From contig NZ_RJAC01000037.1 of NCBI RefSeq assembly GCF_003999975.1, forward strand, positions 1 through 64,000: a stretch of 64,000 nt of DNA. Direction: 5' to 3'. The notes under the pieces are model-generated. The model saw only the letters and a program-made list of their open reading frames with translations, made no database searches and was not told the origin of the DNA. The stretch is from Actinoplanes solisilvae. Its GTDB lineage: Bacteria; Actinomycetota; Actinomycetes; Mycobacteriales; Micromonosporaceae. This document shows, piece after piece, positions 22,840-30,908 of the stretch (the first letter of the stretch is position 1; the number at the start of each line of letters is the position of its first letter). The translations under genes were made by a program, and so were the position numbers.

Positions 22840-23580
22840 ATGGTCGTCGCGACTGTGGCGTTCTGCGTCGGGGCCTGCCTCGTGGGCGGGGCCGGGATCT
22901 TCCTGCTGTTGAATCTGTCGGACTACAAGGCACTGCGGACCCTGCGCCGCATCACCCCCACGCCGATCGGGGCGGCAACCGGCGGCCGGGTCGCTCTCGA
23001 GGGGGGCACCGAGTACGGCACCGCGGGCCGCCAGACCGCCCCGGTCAGCGGCGCCGATTGCGCCTGGTACCACGTGCGGCTCATCCGTGAGCCCCGGCGC
23101 GGCTGGCCCAGCAGCGACGACCCCGACCACGACGTCCTGCTCGACGTCGAGTCACCCGGCGGGTTCTCGATCGCCGCGCCCAGCGGTCGGCTGCCCGTCG
23201 ACCCCGGGATCCTCGACCATCCGAATCGCGAGGGCGCGCCCGTGCCGGTGCACATGACCCTCGTACACCGGCCTGATCCTCTGCCGCCCGTGGTCGCGCG
23301 CGAATTCGTCGACGACCTGCGCAAGGGCGAGAAGCTGACATTGACCGAGAGCCGGGTGCCGCGGGGCGTCGACGTCTTCGCGCTGGGCCGGGTCGCTCGG
23401 GGCGGCGAGTTCAAGCAGAGCCTGGCCGGCCTGACCGTGTTCACGACCGACAGCCGCGAACGCATGATCGCCGCCCGCGAGGAGAGCATCAAGCTCGGCG
23501 CGAAGCTGGTGGCCGGCTTCGGCCTCGCCGGCCTGATCCTCGCGGGCGGCGGCGCGGGCTATCTGGTGGCGCTGCCCTGA
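22840..23580 (+). CDS. GIDE-domain (E3 ligase MUL1-like) membrane protein
   Basis: 246 residues from ATG 22840; TTG 22828 and GTG 22837 are in-frame alternatives. One N-terminal transmembrane helix (about 4-24) and one C-terminal helix ('LVAGFGLAGLILAGGGAGYLVAL') bracket a middle domain of the GIDE type: 'GRVALEGGTEYGTAGRQTAPVSGADCAWYHVRLI', then 'VESPGGFSIAAPSGRLPVDP' and 'ESRVPRGVDVFALGRV'. In mitochondria this domain is in the ubiquitin ligase MUL1/MULAN; bacterial versions lack the RING finger, as here, and have unknown function. The last 22 bases overlap the convergent methyltransferase gene. Confidence 0.7.
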   Translation: MVVATVAFCVGACLVGGAGIFLLLNLSDYKALRTLRRITPTPIGAATGGRVALEGGTEYGTAGRQTAPVSGADCAWYHVRLIREPRRGWPSSDDPDHDVLLDVESPGGFSIAAPSGRLPVDPGILDHPNREGAPVPVHMTLVHRPDPLPPVVAREFVDDLRKGEKLTLTESRVPRGVDVFALGRVARGGEFKQSLAGLTVFTTDSRERMIAAREESIKLGAKLVAGFGLAGLILAGGGAGYLVALP

Positions 23581-24557
23581 AGCGCTGGGAGCGGCCGCCG
23601 GGCCAGCGCGATCGGCCCGAACGGTGTGACAGTGACGCGCACGATCTCGAACCCGGCCAACGAAACCTCCTCCGCGACCGAGTCGATCGGCCGGGCGTAC
23701 GGCACGTCGTGTGCATGCGCCACGAGGCGGCGCAGCAGGAACTCGGCGTGCGCGGCGGACTCGGCCGGCTCGGCCGCGATCTGCTGCACCATCAGCAGGC
23801 CGCCCGGCCGCAGGCTGCGCAGGATCATCGCCAGGGCCGCGGCGCGGGTCGAGTTCGAGAAGAACGGCTGCGCCCAGAACGCCGCGTCGTAGGCGGCGGG
23901 CTCGTCGAAGTCGCGGGCGTCCATGACCCGTACGTCGAGACGGTCGTCGATGCCGAGTTCCTTCGCCTTCGCCGCGGGCACGGCCGCGACCTCCCCGACG
24001 AGCTCGACGGTCGTGGCCCGCATCGACGGCAGGAGGCTGAGCGCGTTGACGACGAAGCCGCTGACTCCACTGCCGACGTCGAGCAGCCGTCCGCCCGCGG
24101 CCAGGATGTCCCGGATCTCCGGTGTCGCGTCGAGAACCTTGGTGATGATCGCCTGAGACGCCGGGCTGCCGCTGGGGCGCAGGGCTGACGCCTTGGCCAC
24201 GAGCAGCGCGTCGCTGTCGGTCAACGGCGCCGAGCCGGTGCGGGTCACCTCGGCGACCCGCCGGACGGCGAGCGCGGCTTCTTCGATCTTGGCGCCGATG
24301 TCGCGGATCCCGTCGAACGCGGCCGCCGTGTCCTCGGTGAGCTGGAACTGCCCGTCGGATGACGAGATCACGTCGTGGGCGGCCAGCGCGGCCAGCAGGT
24401 CGGCGGCCGTGCCGTCGGGCAGCCCCGCGAACTGGGCGAATTCGTCGAGGGTGCGCGGCGTCGCGAGGTAGGCCAGGTAGCCGCTCTCGTTGGCCGCGCT
24501 GAGCAGCGCCACGGCCTGGGCGCCGCGGGACCAGGCGGCCAAGGATTCGGTAATCAT
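23559..24557 (-). CDS. SAM-dependent methyltransferase (O-methyltransferase type)
   Basis: 332 residues. An N-terminal helical/winged-helix dimerisation part (about 1-80, 'LAYLATPRTLDEFAQFAGLPDGTAADLLAALAAHDV') precedes a class I SAM domain with motif I 'GRLLDVGSGVSGF', acidic loop 'TTVELV' and 'VMDARDFDEPAAYDAAFWAQPFF', then 'SLRPGGLLMVQQI'. This arrangement is typical of small-molecule O-methyltransferases of secondary metabolism. No biosynthetic genes lie beside it, so the substrate is unknown. Its 3' end overlaps that of the GIDE-domain gene by 22 bases on opposite strands. Confidence 0.8.
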   Translation of the reverse strand: MITESLAAWSRGAQAVALLSAANESGYLAYLATPRTLDEFAQFAGLPDGTAADLLAALAAHDVISSSDGQFQLTEDTAAAFDGIRDIGAKIEEAALAVRRVAEVTRTGSAPLTDSDALLVAKASALRPSGSPASQAIITKVLDATPEIRDILAAGGRLLDVGSGVSGFVVNALSLLPSMRATTVELVGEVAAVPAAKAKELGIDDRLDVRVMDARDFDEPAAYDAAFWAQPFFSNSTRAAALAMILRSLRPGGLLMVQQIAAEPAESAAHAEFLLRRLVAHAHDVPYARPIDSVAEEVSLAGFEIVRVTVTPFGPIALARRPLPALQGSATR

Positions 24558-24645
24558 CAGCGCATGATGCAGATGTGAAGGAGATCGCGCTATGGGCTGG
24601 ATCTCGGTTGCGGGTGACAGCGAGTGCTGTCACCCCGCGTACATC

Positions 24646-26151
24646 TCAGCTCCTCGTGATTTTGACGTTGTCGACAGCCGCCTCGACCAGGGACGCGGTC
24701 GAGGCGTCGGCCGCCTCGACGCTCAGCCGTACGGTCTGACCGGCGAAGGACGACAGATTCGCTGATCCGCTGGCCCAGGCGGCGGCCCGGTCGGTCGCGG
24801 AGGCCGGCTGGGTGAACACGGTGGTCGTCGTGCTGCCCGAGACGACCCGCACCCGGAAGTAGTCGGCGCTGCTCGCGTTGTTGAGGTGCGACAGGTACCA
24901 GCTGAAGCTCAGCGTCAGCGTGCCGGTCGGCAAGGTGATCGACGGCGACAGGATCGTGGTCACGCCGCCGTCGACGTCGTTCGCGCCGGCGCTGCTGCCC
25001 GCGGCCGCCCCGGTCACCAGGTCGAAGGTGCCGCTGACGGTCGTGCCGAGTTGCGAGGTCGTCGCGCCCGGGTCGCCGCGTTCGAAGCGTCCCGCGGTGG
25101 CGGTGTCCGACGTGCCGGCCGTCCAGCCCTTGACCGTCTCGAAGTCGTCCTCCCACACCGTGGTCCCGGCGGGCGGAGCGGCGGCGAGGTTCCAGACGGC
25201 GTACGCGATGGCGTCGCTGTTACGGTCGAGCGCCGTGTCATTGATGTTGGCCGTCGTGTCGCAGGACGCGTGGTAGCAAGGGTCGAACGTCGAGGCCGTG
25301 CCACCCCAGAGCTGCACCTGCGCCGCCGTCTTGCGTCCCTCGGCCCCGGTGAAGATGCCCCCGGCCGGGATCCCGTTCGCGATGAACGGGCCGTAGTCGC
25401 TGCGCCCGTCGAAGTCGGTGCCCCGGGTCGGCACGCCGATCGAGGTGAAGTACGCGGCGAGGGTCTGTTCGATCTGCGCCGAGCCCGCCGGACCGGGTCC
25501 CGCGCCGGTGCCGTCGGAGTTGTCACCGTCGTACAGGAAGTAGCCGGGGTTGGGGGACCCGATCATGTCGAAGTTGAGATAGCCGGTGATCTCGCGACGC
25601 TGGGCGGCGGTCAGCGAGTTCACATAGGCCGTCGATCCGCGCAGCCCCAGCTCCTCGGCGCCCCACCAGGCGAAACGCAGGTGGCGGTCGGGCTGGAAGC
25701 TCGCGCGCGAGACGGCCAGTGCGACCTCGAGGATGCCGGCCGACCCCGACCCGTTGTCGTTGATGCCGGGCCCGGCCGTGACGCTGTCGAGGTGGCCGCC
25801 GACCATCAGGGTGTTCGCGGTGTCGCCGCCGGGCCAGTCGGCGATCAGGTTGTAGCCGGTCGCGCCGTTGTACGTGAACGACTGTTGCCGGGTCGTGAAG
25901 CCGGCCGCGTCGAGCAGGTTCTTGACGTACGTGACCGAGGCCAGATAGCCGGGCCGCCCGTGAGCGCGGTTGCCGCCGTTGGCCGTGGCGATGCTCTGAA
26001 GCTGGGTCAGGTGCGCCTTGACGTTGGTCAGCGAGATGTCGGGCGCGGCGGCCAGGGCGGCGGGGGCGGACGCGACGGGAACCGCACGGGCCGGCACCGC
26101 GGCCAGCCCCAGAGTCAGCGCGGCCGCGCCGAGGACGAGAGGTGCTCGCAC
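24646..26151 (-). CDS. Secreted M28-family zinc aminopeptidase
   Basis: 501 residues from GTG 26151, seven bases after ggagg. A signal peptide (about 1-23, cleavage near ARA) leads into a Streptomyces griseus aminopeptidase-like catalytic domain. Likely zinc ligands are His120 (GGHLDSV), Asp132 (NDNGSG), Glu166/167 (WGAEELGL), Asp195 (NFDMIGSPN) and His294 (CYHASCDT), all present, so it should be active. The C-terminal ~160 residues form a beta-rich domain ('VWEDDFETVKGW...') resembling accessory proprotein or carbohydrate-binding domains of secreted enzymes. Predicted to release N-terminal residues from extracellular peptides. Confidence 0.92.
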   Translation of the reverse strand: MRAPLVLGAAALTLGLAAVPARAVPVASAPAALAAAPDISLTNVKAHLTQLQSIATANGGNRAHGRPGYLASVTYVKNLLDAAGFTTRQQSFTYNGATGYNLIADWPGGDTANTLMVGGHLDSVTAGPGINDNGSGSAGILEVALAVSRASFQPDRHLRFAWWGAEELGLRGSTAYVNSLTAAQRREITGYLNFDMIGSPNPGYFLYDGDNSDGTGAGPGPAGSAQIEQTLAAYFTSIGVPTRGTDFDGRSDYGPFIANGIPAGGIFTGAEGRKTAAQVQLWGGTASTFDPCYHASCDTTANINDTALDRNSDAIAYAVWNLAAAPPAGTTVWEDDFETVKGWTAGTSDTATAGRFERGDPGATTSQLGTTVSGTFDLVTGAAAGSSAGANDVDGGVTTILSPSITLPTGTLTLSFSWYLSHLNNASSADYFRVRVVSGSTTTTVFTQPASATDRAAAWASGSANLSSFAGQTVRLSVEAADASTASLVEAAVDNVKITRS

Positions 26152-26255
26152 GAAGGTCCTCCGTGTAGCTCGAGGGGCCCGTCACCGGATGCGGTGGCGG
26201 TGCTCGCGAGCATGTCAGCGGAGACGACCCGTGCACTCATCCCAATCGATACATA

Positions 26256-26951
26256 TCAGCAATCGCGAAACGGGCCGTGCAGGGCGGCCCACTGCAGCAG
26301 CATGATCGTCTTGGCGTCGGCGATGCGGCCGTCGAGGGTCCGGCGCAGGGCATCGTCGAAGTCGAGCTCGACCGCCTCGATGTCCTCGCCCTCGTCGGCC
26401 ACGCCGCCGCCAGGACCCGTACGGTCGGCCGCCGTGTAGGGCGCGGCGTAGAAGTGCAGACGTTCGGTGACCGAACCCGGGCTCATCCACACACCGAACA
26501 CGGGCTGCAGCTCGCCGACCGTCACCCCCAGTTCCTCGGTCGCCTCGCGCCGGATCGCGCTGGCCGGATCGTCGTCGTCGAGCAGCCCGGCTGCGGCCTC
26601 GACGAGCATCCCGTCGGGGTGGCCGTTGACGTAGACCGGGTAGCGGAACTGCCGGGTCAACAGGACTGTCCGGTTTTCCGCGTTGTAGAGCAGGATCGTC
26701 GCGCCGTCACCCCGGTCGTATGTCTCCCGCTGCTCGGTCGTCCAGCGGCCGTCGCGATGCCGGTAGTCATAGGTCGTGCGGCGCAGCACGTGCCACGCGG
26801 CGGCGAGCAGTTCGACGTCGCGGATCACCACGTCGGGATTGCCGGTGAGGTCACGTCCGGCCTGGTCGAGGCCGGTGCGGCCACGGTGGTCGGGGGCATC
26901 CAGGCCGGGGCGAGAAGGGTGGTCGATTCCGGGGCGGGCGAGATCGGTCAT
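26256..26951 (-). CDS. NUDIX hydrolase (NudK / GDP-mannose pyrophosphatase-like)
   Basis: 231 residues. A Pro/Gly-rich leader of ~38 residues precedes the domain, which begins 'VVIRDVELLAAAWHVLRRTTYDY', the start typical of NudK. The NUDIX box runs 'GLLDDDDPASAIRREATEELGV' with REATEELG intact, preceded by 'FRYPVYVNGHPDGMLVEAAAG'. The family hydrolyses GDP-mannose or related nucleotide sugars. A TAGCGT box eight bases before the ATG on its strand suggests a leaderless transcript and supports this start. It is divergent from the DeoR regulator, with overlapping promoters. Confidence 0.85.
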   Translation of the reverse strand: MTDLARPGIDHPSRPGLDAPDHRGRTGLDQAGRDLTGNPDVVIRDVELLAAAWHVLRRTTYDYRHRDGRWTTEQRETYDRGDGATILLYNAENRTVLLTRQFRYPVYVNGHPDGMLVEAAAGLLDDDDPASAIRREATEELGVTVGELQPVFGVWMSPGSVTERLHFYAAPYTAADRTGPGGGVADEGEDIEAVELDFDDALRRTLDGRIADAKTIMLLQWAALHGPFRDC

Positions 26952-26958
26952 GCTGCGC

Positions 26959-26965
26959 TACGCTA
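26959..26965. promoter_or_regulatory. Overlapping divergent -10 boxes
   Basis: TACGCT on the plus strand (26959-26964) and TAGCGT on the minus strand (26960-26965) share five bases. The minus box is eight bases from the NUDIX ATG; the plus box would start the DeoR-type gene transcript near 26971. Promoter function is inferred from spacing only. Confidence 0.35.
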
Positions 26966-27009
26966 CCCACGAAACGTGCAAGAGTCGACAACAACAAGGA
27001 GAAACGCGG

Positions 27010-27753
27010 ATGCTGCCGGCCGAACGTCGTGATCTTCTGCTGGGTCGGTTGAGTGCCGAGGGCAAGATCGTGGCCAAGGACTTCGCGTTCGAGCTCGGCA
27101 TCGCCGAAGACACGATCCGCCGCGATCTGCGCGAGATGGCCGCGGCCGGCCTGTGCCAGCGGGTGTACGGCGGAGCGCTGCCCGCCGCACCGGCGGCCGC
27201 CGACTACGCGACGCGCACCGCGGTGGCCCCCGACAGCAAGAAGCGGGTCGCGCTGGTGGCCGCGTCGCTGATCCGCCCCGGCATGACGGTGCTGCTCGAC
27301 GGCGGCACGACCGCGCTCGCCGTGGCCGGCGCGCTGCCCGCCGACCTGCCGGCCACGATCGTCACCCACAGCGTGACCGTCGCCGCCGCCCTGGTGAGCC
27401 ATCCGAGCGTCGAGGTGCTCGTGCTCGGCGGCCGCCTCTTCAAGCACTCGGCCGTCACCAGCGGAGCGGCCGCCGCCGAGGCCGCCCGGCTGGTCAGCGC
27501 CGACCTGTTCCTGCTCGGCGTCACCGGAGTGCACCACGAGGCCGGGCTGACCACCGGCGACGCCGACGAGGCCGCGATGAAGCGCACCCTCGCGTCGCGC
27601 GCCGCCGAGACGTACGTGATGGCCAGCTCCGAGAAGATCGGCGCCGCCTCGCCGTACGTGGTGCTGCCGCTGGCCGAGGTGGCCGGCGTGATCACCGACG
27701 TGCCCGAGGACGATCCCGAGCTGGCCCGGCTCGGTGTTCCGATCTACCGTTGA
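27010..27753 (+). CDS. DeoR-family transcriptional regulator
   Basis: 247 residues from ATG 27010 with aaggag at 26996-27001. The N-terminal helix-turn-helix has the DeoR signature 'VAKDFAFELGIAEDTIRRDLREMAAAGLCQRVYGGAL'. The C-terminal DeoRC sugar-phosphate sensing domain has 'LLDGGTTALAVAGALP', 'IVTHSVTVAAALV', 'VLGGRLFKHSAVTSGAAA' and 'LFLLGVTGVHHEAGLTT'. Such regulators usually repress sugar or nucleoside catabolism and respond to a phosphorylated sugar. No sugar-use operon is adjacent; the divergent NUDIX gene is the nearest candidate target. Confidence 0.93.
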   Translation: MLPAERRDLLLGRLSAEGKIVAKDFAFELGIAEDTIRRDLREMAAAGLCQRVYGGALPAAPAAADYATRTAVAPDSKKRVALVAASLIRPGMTVLLDGGTTALAVAGALPADLPATIVTHSVTVAAALVSHPSVEVLVLGGRLFKHSAVTSGAAAAEAARLVSADLFLLGVTGVHHEAGLTTGDADEAAMKRTLASRAAETYVMASSEKIGAASPYVVLPLAEVAGVITDVPEDDPELARLGVPIYR

Positions 27754-27757
27754 CGAC

Positions 27758-27997
27758 GTGAAGCTCTTCCGCCGCGACGCGGGCCCCGGCCAGTCCGAGG
27801 CGGGCCTCGACGTGCTGCGCGCCGAGCTGGCCCGGCTCGGCGCCGACGTCGGCTTCGAGCCGGACGACACCGGCCGCCCGTTCATCACGGTCGACGCCGA
27901 CGGCCTCTACCACTGGACGGTCGTCCGCGACGGCGAGGTGCTCGAGGACCGCACGACCACCTCACGCTCCGAGATCGTGCGCTGGGCGGCCGGCTGA
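27758..27997 (+). CDS. Small conserved hypothetical protein
   Basis: 79 residues from GTG 27758, four bases after the DeoR stop, so probably co-transcribed. The sequence 'GLDVLRAELARLGADVGFEPDDTGRPFITVDADGLYHWTVVRDGEVLEDRTTTSRSEIVRWAAG' pattern suggests a small alpha/beta fold (one helix then three strands and a short helix). It resembles immunity-type small proteins only in shape. Function unknown. Its stop codon is directly followed by the stop of the convergent hydrolase gene. Confidence 0.55.
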   Translation: MKLFRRDAGPGQSEAGLDVLRAELARLGADVGFEPDDTGRPFITVDADGLYHWTVVRDGEVLEDRTTTSRSEIVRWAAG

Positions 27998-28669
27998 TCA
28001 GAGCTTCGCGAGCAGGGCGGCCAGCTCGGCCGGCCTGGTCAGCATCGGCCAGTGGCCCGAGTCGAGGTCGACCAGGTCGAGCTGCTTGACCCCGGCCAGC
28101 TCGGGCAGGTCGCCCGACGCGATCCACTCGCGGGCCTGCGCGGGCGTGAATTCGGGGCAGATTAAGACGACGGGTACGTCGTACCGCCGCTCGTCGCGCA
28201 GCCGGACGACGCCTTTCGCGACGCCCTCCGGCACCGGGACGGCCCGGCGCGTGAACTCCGCGCGCGCCTGCTCGTCGAGGTCGGCCGAGTCGGGCCCCTC
28301 GAACGGCTCCCACCCCGGCCACGGCATGGCGCCGTCCTCGATCGGGAAGAAGTCGGCGTACGCCTGCCCGTCGCCGTTCGGGAAGCCGCCGATCAGCACC
28401 ACCGTGGACACCCGCTCGGGTCGCGCGTCGGCCGCCAGCCAGGCCAGCGTGCAGGCCGCCGAGTGCCCCACCACGACCGACTTCCCGGGGCTCGCGTCGA
28501 CGGCGGCCAGCACCGCGGCCACCTGGTCGTCCAGTGTCGCCGTCGCGCCGGCGGGCAGGGCCACCGGCACCGCCGTCCGGCCCAGCCCGTCCAGTTCGGA
28601 CACCACGGCGTCCCACACCGAATCGTCGAGCCACAGCCCGCCCGCGAGCACGATCTGTTCTGCAGTCAT
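27998..28669 (-). CDS. Alpha/beta hydrolase
   Basis: 223 residues from ATG 28669; a longer open frame upstream is an artefact reaching into the opposite gene. The nucleophile elbow is 'VVVGHSAACTLAW' (Gly-His-Ser-Ala), the late acid/histidine region is 'LVDLDSGHWPMLTRPAELAALL' with the catalytic His in SGHWP. 'GLWLDDSVWDAVVSELDGLGR' is the usual first-strand/helix of esterase-like members. Substrate unknown. It is divergent from the WYL regulator 54 bases away, which is its probable regulator. Confidence 0.85.
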   Translation of the reverse strand: MTAEQIVLAGGLWLDDSVWDAVVSELDGLGRTAVPVALPAGATATLDDQVAAVLAAVDASPGKSVVVGHSAACTLAWLAADARPERVSTVVLIGGFPNGDGQAYADFFPIEDGAMPWPGWEPFEGPDSADLDEQARAEFTRRAVPVPEGVAKGVVRLRDERRYDVPVVLICPEFTPAQAREWIASGDLPELAGVKQLDLVDLDSGHWPMLTRPAELAALLAKL

Positions 28670-28723
28670 GGCCAACAACCTAGAACCCATTCCGGACGTT
28701 CCGCTTCCGGTACGGTGATCGAT

Positions 28724-29671
28724 GTGCCTCTGAGTCCGACGGCCCGCGCCCTGCGTACGCTCGAGATCCTGCAGGCCCGCCCCGGCACCACCGCCGCCCA
28801 GCTCGCCGAGCAGCTCGGCGTGACCGAGCGCGCCGCGCGGCGCTACGTCGGCATCCTGCGCGAGGCCGGCGTCCCGGTCGAGGCGGTCCGCGGGCCGTAC
28901 GGGGGCTATCGCCTGGGCCGCGGCACGCGGCTGCCCCCGGTCGTGTTCACCGAGGAGCAGGCGCTCGGCCTGGTCATGGCCGTGCTCGACGGCCAGCCCG
29001 CCGCGATCGACGCCGACGACCTGGTCGGGGCCGCGCTCAGCAAGGTCATCCGCGCGTTGCCCGAGGGGATCGGCCGGCAGGCGGCGGCGCTGCGGGCGAA
29101 CGCGTCGGCCGCCCCCGACCGCAAGGCCGCGCGTGCCGACCCGGCCACCACCAGCTCGCTGGTCGCCGCGTGCGCCGAGCACCGCCGGGTCGTGGTCACC
29201 TATCGCAGCGAAGGCGGCGAGCAGTGGGACGCCGAGGTCGACCCGTGGGCCGTCGTCGTGCGGTTCGGCCGCTGGTACCTGCTGTGCCATTCGCACCGCG
29301 CCGACGCGATCCGCACGTACCGCATCGACCGTATCCGCGCCGTCCGGACGACCCCGCACAGCTTCACCCCGCCCGGCGATCTCGACCCGGTCGCCGCCCT
29401 CGAACAGAACCTCGGGGCAGGCTGGCGCTACCCGACACGCGTCGTCTTCCACGCTCCGCCCGAGCGGGTCGCCCCGTGGATCCGTCCGCCGATGGGCCGC
29501 CTTTCACTCGAGGACGACCGGTGCGTTCTGGTCGGGGCGACGAGCAACCCCCGCATGTACGCCGCCGAGTGGCTGGCCGCCATCCCGATCCCGTTCACCG
29601 TCGAGGAGGGCCCCGAGCTGCGCGAGGCCGTCGCCGAGGTGGCCGCCCGCTTCGCCGCCGCGATCTCCTGA
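28724..29671 (+). CDS. WYL-domain helix-turn-helix regulator
   Basis: 315 residues from GTG 28724. A TACGGT box at 28711-28716 lies seven bases before it, consistent with a leaderless transcript; GTG 28715 is the alternative. The N-terminal winged helix 'LEILQARPGTTAAQLAEQLGVTERAARRYVGILREAGVPVEAVRGPYGGYRL' is of the YafY/PafC type. The WYL domain has 'RVVVTYRSEGGEQWDAEVDPWAVVVRFGRWYLLCHSH' followed by 'RTYRIDRIRAV'. The C-terminal WCX extension ends the protein. It probably controls the divergent hydrolase and itself. Confidence 0.9.
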   Translation: MPLSPTARALRTLEILQARPGTTAAQLAEQLGVTERAARRYVGILREAGVPVEAVRGPYGGYRLGRGTRLPPVVFTEEQALGLVMAVLDGQPAAIDADDLVGAALSKVIRALPEGIGRQAAALRANASAAPDRKAARADPATTSSLVAACAEHRRVVVTYRSEGGEQWDAEVDPWAVVVRFGRWYLLCHSHRADAIRTYRIDRIRAVRTTPHSFTPPGDLDPVAALEQNLGAGWRYPTRVVFHAPPERVAPWIRPPMGRLSLEDDRCVLVGATSNPRMYAAEWLAAIPIPFTVEEGPELREAVAEVAARFAAAIS

Positions 29672-29790
29672 ACCGCCCTTCGCCGACAAACCGGTCAATA
29701 GGTATAGCTCGCGGAGTAGTCTTCGGCAGGGCGGCCCGCGGGCGGCCTGGGATCGTCACTCAGCGTTGAGAAAGGACGGTGTCGGCTGCC

Positions 29791-30906
29791 ATGAAGGTCG
29801 GCATTCCCAGCGAGGTCAAGAACAACGAGTTCCGCGTGGCCATCACGCCCGCGGGGGTGTACGAGTTCCGCCGGGCCGGGCACGAGGTGTTCGTGCAGGC
29901 GGGCGCGGGCACCGGGTCGTCGATAACCGATGGTGACTACGTCGCGGCCGGCGCGACCATCCTCGCCACGGCCGACGACGTGTGGGCCGCGGCCGAGCTC
30001 ATCCTCAAGGTCAAGGAACCGATCGCCGAGGAGTACCCGCGCATGCGCCCCGGCCAGGTGCTCTTCACCTACCTGCACCTGGCCGCGTCCAAGGAGTGCA
30101 CCGACGCGCTCCTCGACCGCCGGGTCACCGGCATCGCGTACGAGACGGTCGAACTGCCCGACCGCTCACTGCCGCTGCTGGCGCCGATGAGTGAGGTCGC
30201 CGGCCGCCTCGCCCCACAGGTGGGGGCGTACCACCTGATGCGGTCGGGGGGCGGGCGCGGCGTGCTCATGGGCGGCGTGCCGGGGGTCTACGCGGCCAAG
30301 GTCGTGGTCATCGGCGCCGGCGTCTCGGGCATGAACGCCGCCGCGATCGCGCTGGGCATGCAGGCCGAGATCCTGGTGCTCGACCGCAACATCGCCCGGC
30401 TGCGCGCCGCCGACGCCGACTACCGCGGACACCTACAGACCGTCGCCTCGAACGCGTACGAGATCGAGAAGGCCGTCCTCGACGCCGACCTGGTCATCGG
30501 GGCCGTGCTCGTGCCCGGGGCCAAGGCGCCCAACCTGGTCTCCAACGAGCTCGTGTCGCGCATGAAACCGGGCAGCGTGCTCGTCGACATCTCCATCGAC
30601 CAGGGCGGCTGCTTCGAGGACTCGCGTCCCACCACCCACGCCGACCCCGTCTACCAGGTGCACCAGTCGCTGTTCTACTGCGTGGCGAACATGCCGGGCG
30701 CGGTGCCGCACACGAGCACCTACGCACTGACGAACGTCACCCTGCCGTACGCTCTGGAACTGGCCAACCTGGGCTGGCGCGACGCCCTGAGATCCGACCA
30801 CGCGCTCGGTCTGGGTCTGAACACGTTCGACGGGCACGTCACCTACGGACCGGTCGCGGAGGCGCACGGCATGCGGACACTCGACCTGGCCGACGTGGTG
30901 AACTGA
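29791..30906 (+). CDS. ald: Alanine dehydrogenase
   Basis: 371 residues, the usual family length, from ATG 29791; GTG 29779 is in frame but only two bases from aaagga. It catalyses reversible NAD-dependent deamination of L-alanine to pyruvate. The start 'MKVGIPSEVKNNEFRVAITPAGVYEF' with Arg15, Lys in 'ILKVKEP', 'YLHLAAS' (catalytic His region) and the Rossmann 'KVVVIGAGVSGMNAAAIALGM' are all present, as is 'LVDISIDQGGCFE'. A tatagc box at 29703-29708 may be the promoter. In Streptomyces ald lies in the same neighbourhood; the gene is three bases from xerD. Confidence 0.97.
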   Translation: MKVGIPSEVKNNEFRVAITPAGVYEFRRAGHEVFVQAGAGTGSSITDGDYVAAGATILATADDVWAAAELILKVKEPIAEEYPRMRPGQVLFTYLHLAASKECTDALLDRRVTGIAYETVELPDRSLPLLAPMSEVAGRLAPQVGAYHLMRSGGGRGVLMGGVPGVYAAKVVVIGAGVSGMNAAAIALGMQAEILVLDRNIARLRAADADYRGHLQTVASNAYEIEKAVLDADLVIGAVLVPGAKAPNLVSNELVSRMKPGSVLVDISIDQGGCFEDSRPTTHADPVYQVHQSLFYCVANMPGAVPHTSTYALTNVTLPYALELANLGWRDALRSDHALGLGLNTFDGHVTYGPVAEAHGMRTLDLADVVN

Positions 30907-30908
30907 CG

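Noticed and set aside
23152..24633. 493-codon minus-strand frame over the methyltransferase gene
   Set aside because: Frame-shifted shadow of the 332-residue methyltransferase, which has SAM motifs.
27998..29452. 484-codon version of the alpha/beta hydrolase
   Set aside because: The first 260 codons lie antisense to the WYL regulator; the hydrolase fold begins at ATG 28669.
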